DNA from: MedAcidi-G1 sp000817085
GTDB taxonomy: Bacteria; Actinomycetota; Acidimicrobiia; Acidimicrobiales; MedAcidi-G1
Direction of reading: 5' to 3'
Assembly (NCBI GenBank): GCA_045568635.1
Contig: JBJLAO010000001.1
Span: 186,001-250,000 of the forward strand
DNA length: 64,000 nucleotides
Shown: piece by piece, positions 51,990-61,354 of the stretch
Position numbering within the stretch: the first letter of the stretch is position 1
Layout of the letters: every line of letters begins with the position of its first letter
Translations under genes and position numbers: made by a program
Notes under the pieces: generated by a model
What the model was told of the DNA's origin: nothing
Database searches by the model: none
What the model saw: the letters and a program-made list of their open reading frames with translations, nothing else

Positions 51990-52868
51990 TTATGGGTCAA
52001 CAATAACAACCACTGGTTTAATACTGTCGCCGTGTTCTTTGTACACAGCCAAGAGTTGCCCACTGTAGTCAACTAGAACCCATGGGCCTTGTTTTTCTAA
52101 CTCTAGTCTCTTTCGATCAAAAACTCTTCCGTACGAAACTTCTTTTCTGGTATCTTCATCTACTCTCACCATCTCAAAGTCTCTCATGCCTTCAATTGGT
52201 TTTTGCAAAATAATTTCTTCCAGTGGTAATGCTTCATCTTCCCCAAAAGAGCCGACTCGTGTTCGACGTAAATTTCTTAGATGTGCCCCTCCTCCTAAAA
52301 CTAAACCGAGATCTGCAGCCAAAGACCTTATGTATGTGCCCGATGAACAATCCACGAAAACCTCATAGACCTTGGAATCTTCGGTTGGATAAACTTCGAA
52401 TCGATCAACTCTGACACTACGAGCGGGTCGCTCGATTTCATTTCCTTCTCTCGCAATTTCATAAAGACGCTTTCCTTTTATCCTTACTGCAGAAACCATC
52501 GGTGGTATCTGTTCTATTTCTCCCAAAAAGCACTTAGTCGCTTTCCTAACATCTGAAAGTGTTAAGCCACTCATATCGTGAATGTGAGTAACCTCTCCAG
52601 AAGAATCTAAAGTTGAGGTTTCTTCACCGAAAACTATTTCTCCTTTATACGACTTAGGTAAACCGGTTAAAAACTGCAGTAATCTTGTAGCTCTTCCGAC
52701 CCCTAGGACCAAAACTCCTGTCGCATCCGGATCCAATGTCCCGGAATGGCCAACTTTTCTAGTCCCAAATATTTTTCTCGCTTTGGCTACCACATCATGG
52801 CTTGTTAGTCCCGCCGGTTTGTCAACAACTGCAATCCCGATGGGCTCCTTTGTTCCCTGTGTCATCAA
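51990..52868 (-). CDS. truB: tRNA pseudouridine(55) synthase
   Basis: A 292-residue TruB that forms pseudouridine 55 in the T-loop of tRNA. The catalytic aspartate is Asp46 in HSGTLDPDATGVLVLGVGRAT. The KPAGLTSHDVV start and KSYKGEIVFGEETSTLD segment are typical. It lies 4 bp after rbfA, in the standard rbfA-truB order. Confidence 0.95.
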   Translation of the reverse strand: MMTQGTKEPIGIAVVDKPAGLTSHDVVAKARKIFGTRKVGHSGTLDPDATGVLVLGVGRATRLLQFLTGLPKSYKGEIVFGEETSTLDSSGEVTHIHDMSGLTLSDVRKATKCFLGEIEQIPPMVSAVRIKGKRLYEIAREGNEIERPARSVRVDRFEVYPTEDSKVYEVFVDCSSGTYIRSLAADLGLVLGGGAHLRNLRRTRVGSFGEDEALPLEEIILQKPIEGMRDFEMVRVDEDTRKEVSYGRVFDRKRLELEKQGPWVLVDYSGQLLAVYKEHGDSIKPVVVIVDP

Positions 52869-52872
52869 CTTT

Positions 52873-53208
52873 CTATTCCTGATTCAAGTCGCGAAGAAGG
52901 TTTTCGATTCTTTCTGCTGACTCGGCGGTGTCATCCACGAAAAAAGAAAGAGATGGAACGCGACGTAATCTAGTTTGCTGGTTTATCGCCCTCTGCAAAC
53001 GTGACCTATGAAGTTCAAGTCGACTACACAGGTCCTCGTCATCAAGTTCGCCTGTAACAAAAACTTTTGCCTGTGAGAGACTTTTATCAGTTTGGACACC
53101 AGTAACTGTGATAAAACCTAAAACTTCATCACCGATTATTTCCAATTCTTCAGCAAGAATTCTTATTAGAAGTTCATTCAGTCGATCTGTGCGATCATAG
53201 CCACGCAT
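52873..53208 (-). CDS. rbfA: Ribosome-binding factor A
   Basis: A 111-residue KH-like protein aiding 16S rRNA 5'-end maturation. Family patterns include the N-terminal RTDRLNELLIRILAEEL, the SLSQAKVFVTGEL strand and the C-terminal RRVPSLSFFVDD. It would normally follow infB directly, but an opposite-strand aldolase gene intervenes, so it must have its own promoter in the 72-bp gap at 53209-53280. Confidence 0.93.
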   Translation of the reverse strand: MRGYDRTDRLNELLIRILAEELEIIGDEVLGFITVTGVQTDKSLSQAKVFVTGELDDEDLCSRLELHRSRLQRAINQQTRLRRVPSLSFFVDDTAESAERIENLLRDLNQE

Positions 53209-53280
53209 ACTGTCACACTATTCCGGCTCAAACTTAAAGACGACCTCGTATTCATGTTTCATAATGACTAGAGTCAAAAT

Positions 53281-54036
53281 ATGAGTTTTATGAAACTTCC
53301 TAATAAATTTACTTCTGACAGCACAGCCTTTGGCTGTTGGCTTAAAGTCCCATCTTCTATAACTGCTGAAATTGCGGCCTTATCAGGATTCGACTATGTC
53401 TGCATTGACATGCAGCATGGTTTTAGTGACCGAAATGATCTGATACCAATGCTTCAAGCAATCCAGCCTCACACCCACCAAGCTCTCGTTCGCGTTCCAA
53501 GTAACGAACCTTCAGTGATAAGTTGGGCGCTCGATGCAGGGGCAACTGGCGTGATAGTTCCACTTGTGAATTCAGCCGAAGAAGCTGAGAAAGCAGTTAA
53601 AGCTTGTTTATATCCTCCTAAGGGAAACCGAAGCATGGGACCCACCAGAGCTGTAAGAGTATTCGGTGAAGAATATGTTCAAGGAGCAACAAACTCGATT
53701 CAATGCCTTCCAATGATCGAAACATTAGATGCTTTAGACAATCTCGACTCAATTCTTTCAGTGGAAGGGGTTGACGCTATATATGTAGGACCTTCTGACC
53801 TATCTGTGAACCTTGGACTACCTAAAGGCAACAATGATGGTAATCCCAAATTTGATGAAGCTTTAGAAAGAATTGTAAGTAGCTGCGAAAAACATCAGGT
53901 AACACCAGGAATACACGCAAACTCTTCTCTGGCAGCTATCCGACAAAAACAGGGTTTCCGTGTTTTGACTGTAGTCGAGGATGACGGCGCTATGAATGCA
54001 GGGTTTCAAGAAGTATTTAACGAAGTTAAGTCTTAA
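53281..54036 (+). CDS. HpcH/HpaI family aldolase
   Basis: A 251-residue TIM-barrel aldolase of the 2,4-dihydroxyhept-2-ene-1,7-dioate aldolase type. Visible motifs are FGCWLKVPSS, DMQHG, ALVRVPSN, AGATGVIVPLV, a metal-site Glu in MIETLDALDN and GPSDLSVNLG. It likely splits or forms 4-hydroxy-2-oxo acids, with pyruvate or glyoxylate as partner. It is on the plus strand inside the infB-rbfA operon, overlapping the 3' end of infB by 4 bp. A CATAAT -10-like box lies about 15 bp before the ATG; the RBS is weak. Confidence 0.88.
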   Translation: MSFMKLPNKFTSDSTAFGCWLKVPSSITAEIAALSGFDYVCIDMQHGFSDRNDLIPMLQAIQPHTHQALVRVPSNEPSVISWALDAGATGVIVPLVNSAEEAEKAVKACLYPPKGNRSMGPTRAVRVFGEEYVQGATNSIQCLPMIETLDALDNLDSILSVEGVDAIYVGPSDLSVNLGLPKGNNDGNPKFDEALERIVSSCEKHQVTPGIHANSSLAAIRQKQGFRVLTVVEDDGAMNAGFQEVFNEVKS

Positions 54037-56750
54037 GTCCTAGCTATTTCTTTTTCTTCATAGGTTTCAATTACATCACCTGCTTTTAAATCCTGAAAAT
54101 CTGAAAGTCCAATGCCGCATTCAAAACCAGCCTGGACTTCTTTCACATCGTCCTTAAATCTCCTTAGAGAGCTAACTTCACCTTTCCAGATAATTGCTCC
54201 TTCTCTAAGGAACCTGACTTTAGAGCCCCTAGCAATTGTTCCATTTGTCGCATAACAGCCTGCTATCTTGCCGATCTTTGGCACAGAGAAGATTTCCCTA
54301 ACCTCAGCGTCACCGGTAACTATTTCTTCATATTCTGGTGCCAGCAGACCTAACATTGCAGCTTCTATGTCTCCAATTAACTCATAGATAACTTCGTAAC
54401 TTCTGATTTCTACTTGTTCTTCCCCCGCTAAGTCTCTTGCTTTTCTTTCTGGGCGAACATTGAAACCAATAATTGTTGCATTTGTAGTAGCGGCCAGTTG
54501 TATATCGTTTTCACTGATTCTCCCAACACCACGGTGAACAAAGGAAAGCTTCACTTCTTCTCTCTCAAGTTTTCGAAGACTTTCACTTACAGCTTCCAAC
54601 GAACCATGCATATCAGCTTTAACAACAAGATTTAAATTTGCTGCCTCGCCTTTTTGTATCTGTTCAAAAATATCTTCAAGTCTGGCTCCACCGGATAGGG
54701 CATGCGCATCTCGACCCAATCCTGTTTGCCTTCGGTGATGACTCCGTCTCTCAGCGACTCGACTAGCTAATCGCTCAGTAGGTGCCACCATAATCTCATC
54801 ACCAGCGTCAGCTACTTCATTCAAACCAAGTAACTGGACAGGAGTTGAAGGACCAGCTTCTTTAACCTGCTCTCCTGTGTCATTTATTAGCGCTCTCACT
54901 CGACCCCATGATGCACCTGCGACCACAGGTTCTCCCACTCTGAGAGTTCCATTTTGAACTAAAACAGTAGCTACTGGTCCTTTCCCAGCATCAAGATTTG
55001 ATTCTAAAACTACACCTCTAGCCCTTGCAGTCGGTTCAGCTCTCAGGTCCTCCACTTCAGCTACTACAGTCAAGTTCTCAAGCAACTCATCAATACCTAA
55101 ATTTTCAAGAGCTGAAATTTCAACAGTTACCGTTTCACCTCCCCAAGACTCAGGGACTAGATCACTCTCTGCCAACTGGCCCATTACTTTTTGGATATCA
55201 GCATTCTCCCGATCAATTTTATTGATGGCTACCACAATCGGAACTTCAGCTGCGCGAGCATGATTAATCGCTTCTAAGGTTTGTGGCATCACGCCGTCAT
55301 CTGCTGCCACGACCAAAACGACAAGATCCGTTGACTCAGCTCCGCGAGCACGCATTGTGGTGAATGCCTCGTGTCCGGGAGTATCGATGAAAGTCAGAAC
55401 GACTCCATCTTTTACAATCTGATAAGCCCCTATGTGCTGAGTGATTCCACCTGCTTCACCATCTGCTACTTTTGCATTTCTAATCTGATCTAACAGTTTT
55501 GTTTTTCCGTGATCAACGTGGCCCATTACTGTGATAATCGGAGGACGCTGAGGGGCGTCCGCAGGAATCTCCTCCTCATCAATTTCCAAAAGCGCTAAAA
55601 GTTCAACTTCTTGTTCTTCTCCTTGATCGATAAGTGATATCTCTGCCCCTATCTCTGCGGCAAAAAGTTCTATCATGTCATCACTCAAAGTTTGGGTGGC
55701 CGTAACCATCTCGCCTTGTTCCATTAAAAACCTAATAACATCAGCCGATGTGCGATTCAGCTTCGGGGCGATTTCCTGTGCAGTACTCTGCCTCTCCAAA
55801 AGAACAATTCCCTCTGGAACTGCAGTGTCTTCAGGAGATAAACCGAGAGGTTGTGCATCCATAGGTTGCAGTTCTTCTGTTGTGCGACGTTTGCGACCTT
55901 TTTTCTTTGGCCTACGTCTCGCACCTGAACCTGGTCCACGTTTTTGTTCACCTGGTTTACCAGCAGATGACGGCGTCGAACTTCTTTGATCATCTTTACG
56001 CGGTCCAGTTCCAGGAGTAGAAGTTTTATGACCTTCTCCACCTTGGGAAGGTCTTTTACCGTCAGACATTGGTGGTGGACTCGAGCGTCTCCCAGGAGCG
56101 CGACTCCCTCCGTCAGGTTTAGATTTCTGTTTACTTTTAGCCACACCTGGGGGCGGTGGAATGGGTTTCCCTGAAAGAGATCTAGGAGATCCGGGAGGTG
56201 GAGGAATTTTTTTTCCTGTAGGAGAAACAGGTTTTTTTTGCTCTTTAGTCTTAGTCGCTTCTTTTCCGTCGGTTTCTACTTTTTCGTCAGTTTCTATCAG
56301 AGGTTCAGAACTTTCAGTTTCTATCGAAGGTTCAGAACTTTCAGTTTCTATTGAAGGTTCAGAACTTTCAGTTTGGTCTAATACTTTGTCCTCTTTTTTT
56401 TCTTCAACTTGAGAGATCGAAGAAGACCCACTTGATGAAACAACACGCTTTGAAGAAGTTTCTTCTTTAATTTCTTTATTTTTAGCATCTTCACCAGAGG
56501 ACTTTGAAGCTGTTTTTTTAGAAGAAATCGGCTCTGCCTTTTTCTTTTTTGGCGAAGCTTCTTCTTTTTCAGGTTCTTTAGAGAGACCCTCACTTTTAGC
56601 TTTGCGTCTCACGCGGTCAGCCTGAGCTTCAACCATTCCGGATGAATGACTTTTCACATCAACGCCTAGAGATCCGCAAAGTTCAATTACCTCTACGTTA
56701 CTCATCCCTAATTGTCGGGCTAACTCATAGACACGGACACTTTTAGCCAC
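54033..56750 (-). CDS. infB: Translation initiation factor IF-2
   Basis: A 905-residue IF-2. An N-terminal IF2-N motif (RVYELARQLGMSNVEVIELC) is followed by a long, low-complexity Lys/Ser/Glu and Pro/Gly-rich region (about 50-290) containing a 9-residue triple repeat. A second IF2-N motif, the G domain (GHVDHGKT, DTPGHEAF, NKID) and the C-terminal domains follow. The start is a GTG at 56750 overlapping the nusA stop (TAGTG). Confidence 0.96.
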   Translation of the reverse strand: MAKSVRVYELARQLGMSNVEVIELCGSLGVDVKSHSSGMVEAQADRVRRKAKSEGLSKEPEKEEASPKKKKAEPISSKKTASKSSGEDAKNKEIKEETSSKRVVSSSGSSSISQVEEKKEDKVLDQTESSEPSIETESSEPSIETESSEPLIETDEKVETDGKEATKTKEQKKPVSPTGKKIPPPPGSPRSLSGKPIPPPPGVAKSKQKSKPDGGSRAPGRRSSPPPMSDGKRPSQGGEGHKTSTPGTGPRKDDQRSSTPSSAGKPGEQKRGPGSGARRRPKKKGRKRRTTEELQPMDAQPLGLSPEDTAVPEGIVLLERQSTAQEIAPKLNRTSADVIRFLMEQGEMVTATQTLSDDMIELFAAEIGAEISLIDQGEEQEVELLALLEIDEEEIPADAPQRPPIITVMGHVDHGKTKLLDQIRNAKVADGEAGGITQHIGAYQIVKDGVVLTFIDTPGHEAFTTMRARGAESTDLVVLVVAADDGVMPQTLEAINHARAAEVPIVVAINKIDRENADIQKVMGQLAESDLVPESWGGETVTVEISALENLGIDELLENLTVVAEVEDLRAEPTARARGVVLESNLDAGKGPVATVLVQNGTLRVGEPVVAGASWGRVRALINDTGEQVKEAGPSTPVQLLGLNEVADAGDEIMVAPTERLASRVAERRSHHRRQTGLGRDAHALSGGARLEDIFEQIQKGEAANLNLVVKADMHGSLEAVSESLRKLEREEVKLSFVHRGVGRISENDIQLAATTNATIIGFNVRPERKARDLAGEEQVEIRSYEVIYELIGDIEAAMLGLLAPEYEEIVTGDAEVREIFSVPKIGKIAGCYATNGTIARGSKVRFLREGAIIWKGEVSSLRRFKDDVKEVQAGFECGIGLSDFQDLKAGDVIETYEEKEIART
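56287..56374 (-). repeat. 27-bp tandem repeat inside infB
   Basis: Three in-frame copies with a period of 27 bp; the unit begins TCAGTTTCTATC on the plus strand (56287, 56314, 56341, partial at 56368). They encode a nine-residue Ser/Glu/Pro-rich repeat (ESSEPSIET-like) in the disordered N-terminal region of IF-2. The copies differ by only a few bases, so they are recent. Confidence 0.9.
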
Positions 56751-57997
56751 TAATTACTCTCCAAATCCTCTTTGTCAGCTTCTTCGGCGAGTTCTTTCGT
56801 AGTCTCATCTAAGATTTCTTCTGCATCCACCTGTGCAGTTTCTTGATTCTCCCCTGATGCATCATCAGAATCACCACCTTCTTCTGAATCTCCGTCCACT
56901 GCTTTGGACCATTCTTCAACAGACATAGCTGTACCACCATCTGCAGGTTGCCAAGCCTGCTCTCCAGTCTCTTCATTCACGATCCATTCACCTTCCGCCC
57001 AGTCAACCTGTTCGTAAGCAACCTCGTCTGCAACTTCAGTCTCACTTTTAATATCAACACGCCAACCAGTCATACGTGCTGCTAGACGTGCATTTTGCCC
57101 CTCTTTTCCTATGGCTAAAGAAAGTTGATAATCGGGGACAACTACTGTTGCAGTCCCAGATTCTTCATCAACCATTACTTCTTTAATCTTTGCCGGAGAC
57201 AAGGCTCTAGTGACGAACTCGCCTGGATCATCCGAGAAAGGAATTATGTCTATTTTTTCGCCTCTTAGTTCGTTTACTACCATTCGAACTCGAGCTCCAC
57301 GCGCACCTACACAAGCACCGACCGGATCAATAGTCGCGTCATTTGAACTAACAGCTATTTTGGTTCTATGTCCAGGTTCGCGCGCACACGCTTTAATCTC
57401 TACTATTCCGTCAGAAATTTCAGGAACTTCTAACTCAAAGAGTCTCTTTATCAACCCAGGGTGCGTTCTACTAACGACAATCTGAGGGCCTTTTGCAGTT
57501 TTTCTTACCTCTACTATGTAAGCCTTCAATCGAGAATTAGGTTCTGGTCTCTCGAAGGGAACCTGTTCTGCTTGTGGCAAAAGAGCTTCGACACGACCAA
57601 GGTCAAGAAGTGTATAACGCGAATCTGTTTGTTGAATCATCCCTGTGACGATGTCCCCTTCACGCCCCGCATACTCTTCGTATTTTAGATCTCTCTCAAC
57701 TTCGCGAATTCTTTGTGTCATTACCTGTCTAGTCGTTTGGGCAGCAATTCTCCCAAAATTATCTGGAGTTACATCAAACTCTTCACCTGTAGGTTCACCA
57801 TTTTCGTCTATATCTTGAGCAAAAACTCTAAATTCCATACTGTCAGGATCGATAGTGACCCAAGAGAATTCATGAGCTTCAGGCATCCTCTTATATGCCG
57901 ACTCCAGCGCATCAGCCAATGCTGCGAGCATGTCTTCGACAGTTATTCCTTTATCAGATGCAACAGCCTGCAGAGCTTCCAACATTTCGGAATTCAT
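56750..57997 (-). CDS. nusA: Transcription termination/antitermination protein NusA
   Basis: A 415-residue NusA: N-terminal RNA-polymerase-binding domain (1-130), S1 domain (GDIVTGMIQQTD, about 133-200), and two KH domains (ACVGARGARVRMVVNEL and AIGKEGQNARLAARMTGW). The C-terminus (about 345-415) is acidic and replaces the E. coli repeats. It overlaps rimP by 4 bp. Confidence 0.95.
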   Translation of the reverse strand: MNSEMLEALQAVASDKGITVEDMLAALADALESAYKRMPEAHEFSWVTIDPDSMEFRVFAQDIDENGEPTGEEFDVTPDNFGRIAAQTTRQVMTQRIREVERDLKYEEYAGREGDIVTGMIQQTDSRYTLLDLGRVEALLPQAEQVPFERPEPNSRLKAYIVEVRKTAKGPQIVVSRTHPGLIKRLFELEVPEISDGIVEIKACAREPGHRTKIAVSSNDATIDPVGACVGARGARVRMVVNELRGEKIDIIPFSDDPGEFVTRALSPAKIKEVMVDEESGTATVVVPDYQLSLAIGKEGQNARLAARMTGWRVDIKSETEVADEVAYEQVDWAEGEWIVNEETGEQAWQPADGGTAMSVEEWSKAVDGDSEEGGDSDDASGENQETAQVDAEEILDETTKELAEEADKEDLESN

Positions 57998-58506
57998 TGT
58001 TCTATCCTTCCATCTAAAATTTTCTCTTTCTCACCAGAAGACTCGTTTGATTTAGATTCTGGCTGCCAAACAAAAACTGTTCTAGCTTTCTGAATTAATT
58101 CGAAAGGCACTTCTTGAAAAGACCCATTTTCCAGTTCAACAGAAATTTTTGTAGAACTGGTCGACTTCAAGATTCCTTCTATTCGTCTTTCACCTGAAGA
58201 TCCGGGCACCTTCTTAAGCGTTATAAGGCTTCCCACCGCCTTTTCAAAATGCTGCGGTTTTTTTAATGGCCTTTCAAGACCTGGGCTTGTAACTTCTAAT
58301 GTGTAAGAACCTGGAACAGGTTCTTCGTGATCTAACTTACGAGAAATCTCACGAGTCACGTCCGCCAAAACTTCTGTATTCAATCCTTCTGATTGGTCTA
58401 TGACGATCTTTAGCACACCGCCATTTAACTCAATATCTACGAGCTCGACATTTGCGCTTGAACACAGGGGAGACACCAAGTCACTTACTTTTTCAGCAAC
58501 ACTCAT
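57994..58506 (-). CDS. rimP: Ribosome maturation factor RimP
   Basis: A 170-residue protein needed for 30S maturation. The N-terminal domain contains VELVDIELNGGVLKIVID and the VTREISRKLD segment; the YTLEVTSPGLERPLK motif is the clearest RimP marker, followed by a C-terminal SH3-like domain. GGAGG lies 4 nt before the ATG. It is the first gene of the rimP-nusA-infB operon, which begins just after a terminator. Confidence 0.93.
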   Translation of the reverse strand: MSVAEKVSDLVSPLCSSANVELVDIELNGGVLKIVIDQSEGLNTEVLADVTREISRKLDHEEPVPGSYTLEVTSPGLERPLKKPQHFEKAVGSLITLKKVPGSSGERRIEGILKSTSSTKISVELENGSFQEVPFELIQKARTVFVWQPESKSNESSGEKEKILDGRIEQ

Positions 58507-58548
58507 GGCACCTCCAATTCTTCTTATTAAATTATCTATTTAGTTCAT

Positions 58549-58602
58549 GCCCACGCCCAAAAAGAGGCGTGGGCAAAACCCACGCCTCGTTCTAAGGAAC
58601 GA
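58549..58602 (-). promoter_or_regulatory. Competing hairpins around the rimP leader
   Basis: Three arms occur in the minus-strand transcript: arm 1 (58579-58588), arm 2 (58564-58574) and arm 3 (58549-58557). Arm 2 pairs with arm 1 to form the terminator, or with arm 3 (GCCCACGCC/GGCGTGGGC, 9 bp) to give an alternative stem that holds the T-run in its loop. A fourth small hairpin (TCGTTC-TAAG-GAACGA, 58587-58602) lies upstream and shares two bases with arm 1. Confidence 0.55.
58559..58588 (-). terminator. Rho-independent terminator after ispG
   Basis: On the minus strand a perfect 10-bp GC-rich stem (GAGGCGTGGG/CCCACGCCTC) with a 5-nt loop is followed by five T residues. It lies 81-110 bp behind the ispG stop and about 53 bp before rimP. 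A third matching arm lies just downstream, described separately. Confidence 0.85.
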
Positions 58603-58668
58603 ACGATGCACCTCAATTAAATCATACCGCCGGTGATCGACTCCTACTGCCCGATTTCAATGAAGCCT

Positions 58669-59895
58669 CTAAGCTCTTTGATTTCTTATTGCCCCTAATT
58701 TTTGTTCTATTTCGTTTACATCCTCACCTTGCTCCCTTAAAAGCTCCTCTCTATCTAATAACGCTTCTCTTTCAGCTAGTTTGGTATCAATTTTCTCAAG
58801 AGCCGCTTCTGCACCTTCTGCATGTATTATTTTCGCCCAAGCAACTAACGCCTCGACCATTTCGTCTTCTTTAACAACTTCAACATTTTTACCTTTTACG
58901 AACAAATGCCCTCTTCCACGACCGGCTGCAATTCCAAGATCTGCATCACGTGCTTCTCCTGGCCCATTCACCACACAGCCCATAACAGCTACTTGCAATG
59001 GGATCTTCTCGTTTGCGAAAGCCTCCATAGCCGCTTCCGCTACTGCAACCACATCAATTTCAGCTCTTCCACAACTTGGACACGAAATTAGGTCTACATT
59101 TTTTCTTTCTCTTAAACCCATAGCTTCTAGGAGTTGTCTTCCAGCTCTAGCCTCAGTTACTGGATCAGCTGTTAGTGAGTAGCGAATGGTGTCACCGATT
59201 CCTTCGGCTAGTAAAGTTGCTATCCCCGCTGTTGATTTAATTAACCCAGAAGGTGGCGGCCCAGCCTCAGTAACTCCCAGGTGTAAAGGATGATCGGTTA
59301 TTTCGGCTAATTGCCTGTAGGCATCAAGCATCAAAGGAACATTTGAAGCCTTGACCGAAATTTTGATCAAGTCAAAGCCAACTTCTGAAAAATATCCAAT
59401 TTCCTGTAGAGCAGACTCAACCATTGCTTCTGGGGTAACCATGTCCCCATACTTTTTATAAAGGTCTGGGTGAAGAGAACCACCATTTACGCCTATCCGA
59501 ATTGGCACATTTCTATCTCTTGCTTCTGCAGCAACCGTTTTGATATGTTCGGGCTTTTTTATATTTCCGGGATTTAAACGTAAACAATGAACACCTGCTT
59601 CCAAAGCTGCCAAAGCCATTCTGTGTTGGTTATGCACGTCCGCAACAATAGGTACAGGAGATCTCGGTACGATTTCTGCCAATCCTTCAGCAGCAGATAT
59701 GTCATTGCAAGTGCACCGTACAATATCTGCTCCTGCCATAGCTAGGTCATAAATCTGTTGAAGAGTTGCTTCGACATCAGATGTTCGCGTGACAGTCATA
59801 GATTGAACGCTTATAGGTGCAAAATCACCGACAGGCACGTCTCCAACCAGTATCTGACGGGTTGGGCGTCTTGGAAATGAGGACTGTATATCCAC
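58669..59895 (-). CDS. ispG: 4-hydroxy-3-methylbut-2-enyl diphosphate synthase (flavodoxin type)
   Basis: A 408-residue IspG (GcpE), the penultimate step of the MEP isoprenoid pathway. The 4Fe-4S ligands are Cys272, Cys275 (SCPSCGRAEID), Cys307 and Glu314 (GCVVNGPGEA). A helical, Glu-rich C-terminal extension of about 40 residues follows the usual end. The start is a GTG at 59895. It lies downstream of the protease and dxr genes, so two MEP enzymes share a transcription unit. Confidence 0.95.
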   Translation of the reverse strand: MDIQSSFPRRPTRQILVGDVPVGDFAPISVQSMTVTRTSDVEATLQQIYDLAMAGADIVRCTCNDISAAEGLAEIVPRSPVPIVADVHNQHRMALAALEAGVHCLRLNPGNIKKPEHIKTVAAEARDRNVPIRIGVNGGSLHPDLYKKYGDMVTPEAMVESALQEIGYFSEVGFDLIKISVKASNVPLMLDAYRQLAEITDHPLHLGVTEAGPPPSGLIKSTAGIATLLAEGIGDTIRYSLTADPVTEARAGRQLLEAMGLRERKNVDLISCPSCGRAEIDVVAVAEAAMEAFANEKIPLQVAVMGCVVNGPGEARDADLGIAAGRGRGHLFVKGKNVEVVKEDEMVEALVAWAKIIHAEGAEAALEKIDTKLAEREALLDREELLREQGEDVNEIEQKLGAIRNQRA

Positions 59896-59945
59896 AGTAA
59901 AAAAGGCTATCGGGACTTTTTGGTCTTAGGAGTTACTGCCCGTGG

Positions 59946-61349
59946 TCAGCCAAAATTTGGTAGGTCAACAATGTCTCTATATAAAGCGATTAAAGCGATT
60001 CCCACCAATACTGTTATGACTACCCAAGTTACTGGAATCAGCTTGTTGATATCTGCCACATATTTCTTTCCTTTTCGAGATCTAATTCTCTCGTATGTAG
60101 CGATAGCCGCATGCCCACCATCAAGTGGCAACAAAGGAACCAAATTAAAAATTCCTACAAAAACATTTATCAAAACTAAGAACCATAGATAGTTGTGTGT
60201 TCCTTCATCTAACATTGCACTACCCAAACGCGCTGCTCCATAAATCGAAAGTAAACGTTCATCTTCGCTTTCAGCTTGAGATCCAACTTCCTCAGCCACT
60301 ATTTCATTCTCGCTGTTGAAGGTTCCTTTCAAGAAACCTGTTAGGCCTTCCGGAGAGAAAAAATCTGCAAGACCCTCTACAGAAGCGACAGAAATTTCGG
60401 CAAATCTGTCAAACGTAGCAGGCACAGAATCAACCAGATCGAGTGATTCAAAACTACGTTGAGGGCCTACTCCAAAAAAACCTTGAACAGCTATTTGAGA
60501 TTCGGGGAGCTCAGTTGCCTGTAATTCAACAACTTCTACTCCTAATCGAGACTTACTTACTTCTACCCTATGAAAATTTCCATCGGATAAAATGGCAGAA
60601 AAATTCTTCCAATTCGAATAAGGAGACCCGTCTACTGAAATCATTTGATCTCCTGCCTCTATTCCGTCAAGAAAAGAGGCCCCCTTAGGAGTTATTCTCT
60701 CGCCAATAGTCGCAAATTTATTTAGTTGTTTTCCTTCTCTTTCAAATTGAATTTCTAAAAACTTTCCTGGACTTTGACTTATTACTGATCCAAAAGATTC
60801 AAAACTATCTACTTGTTGGCCCCCTACTGAAAGTATCCGGTCACCTGCAACAACTCCGACCTTGTCAGCAGTTGAGTCCGAAACCACCTCCCCCACGTCC
60901 CATTTGGTTGGATGTGGTTCCCCTATAGTCATAAAAATTACTATTAATAAAAAGAGCGCCAAAAGGAAATGTGTTGCTGAACCCGCGAGTGTGAGAGCCA
61001 GCCTCTTTGGGTAGGTTTGCGCCCTGTAAGTACGGTTTTCTAAAGCAGGATCTACATCTTCAAGGTTGTTCATACCTGTAACGCGTACATAGGCTCCCGC
61101 TGGAATTGCTTTTAAACCGTACTCAGTTTCACCTCGATGAAAAGAAAAAATTCGCGGTCCGAAACCTATAAAAAATTCTGTTACCTGCATCCCACTCATC
61201 CGTGCTACTAGGTAGTGACCTAGTTCATGAAAAAAGAAAATGAGAACGATTGAAATAACCACAACAACAGCAGAAAAACCTCCTAAAAGAGCTAAAGATA
61301 AAAAAGCTCCAAACAGTAGCAGCAACTTAAAACTTTGATCTCTATCCAT
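59946..61349 (-). CDS. Site-2 protease RseP-like, M50 zinc metalloprotease
   Basis: A 467-residue membrane protease. The HExxH zinc motif is at residues 41-45 (HELGH) in a transmembrane helix, and the third ligand motif PLLPLDGGHA lies near 415. Two PDZ-like domains occupy about 135-290. It resembles Rip1/RseP, which cleaves anti-sigma factors inside the membrane. It sits between dxr and ispG, a gene order common in actinobacteria. Confidence 0.92.
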   Translation of the reverse strand: MDRDQSFKLLLLFGAFLSLALLGGFSAVVVVISIVLIFFFHELGHYLVARMSGMQVTEFFIGFGPRIFSFHRGETEYGLKAIPAGAYVRVTGMNNLEDVDPALENRTYRAQTYPKRLALTLAGSATHFLLALFLLIVIFMTIGEPHPTKWDVGEVVSDSTADKVGVVAGDRILSVGGQQVDSFESFGSVISQSPGKFLEIQFEREGKQLNKFATIGERITPKGASFLDGIEAGDQMISVDGSPYSNWKNFSAILSDGNFHRVEVSKSRLGVEVVELQATELPESQIAVQGFFGVGPQRSFESLDLVDSVPATFDRFAEISVASVEGLADFFSPEGLTGFLKGTFNSENEIVAEEVGSQAESEDERLLSIYGAARLGSAMLDEGTHNYLWFLVLINVFVGIFNLVPLLPLDGGHAAIATYERIRSRKGKKYVADINKLIPVTWVVITVLVGIALIALYRDIVDLPNFG

Positions 61350-61354
61350 GGGTC

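Noticed and set aside
51205..51990. FMN riboswitch near ribA/ribF
   Set aside because: The gaps are 66 and 77 bp and lack the conserved RFN element sequence blocks.
55025..56593. Opposite-strand reading frames over infB and other shadow frames across the window
   Set aside because: They lie antisense to, or out of frame with, genes having clear domain motifs, and their translations show no recognisable pattern.
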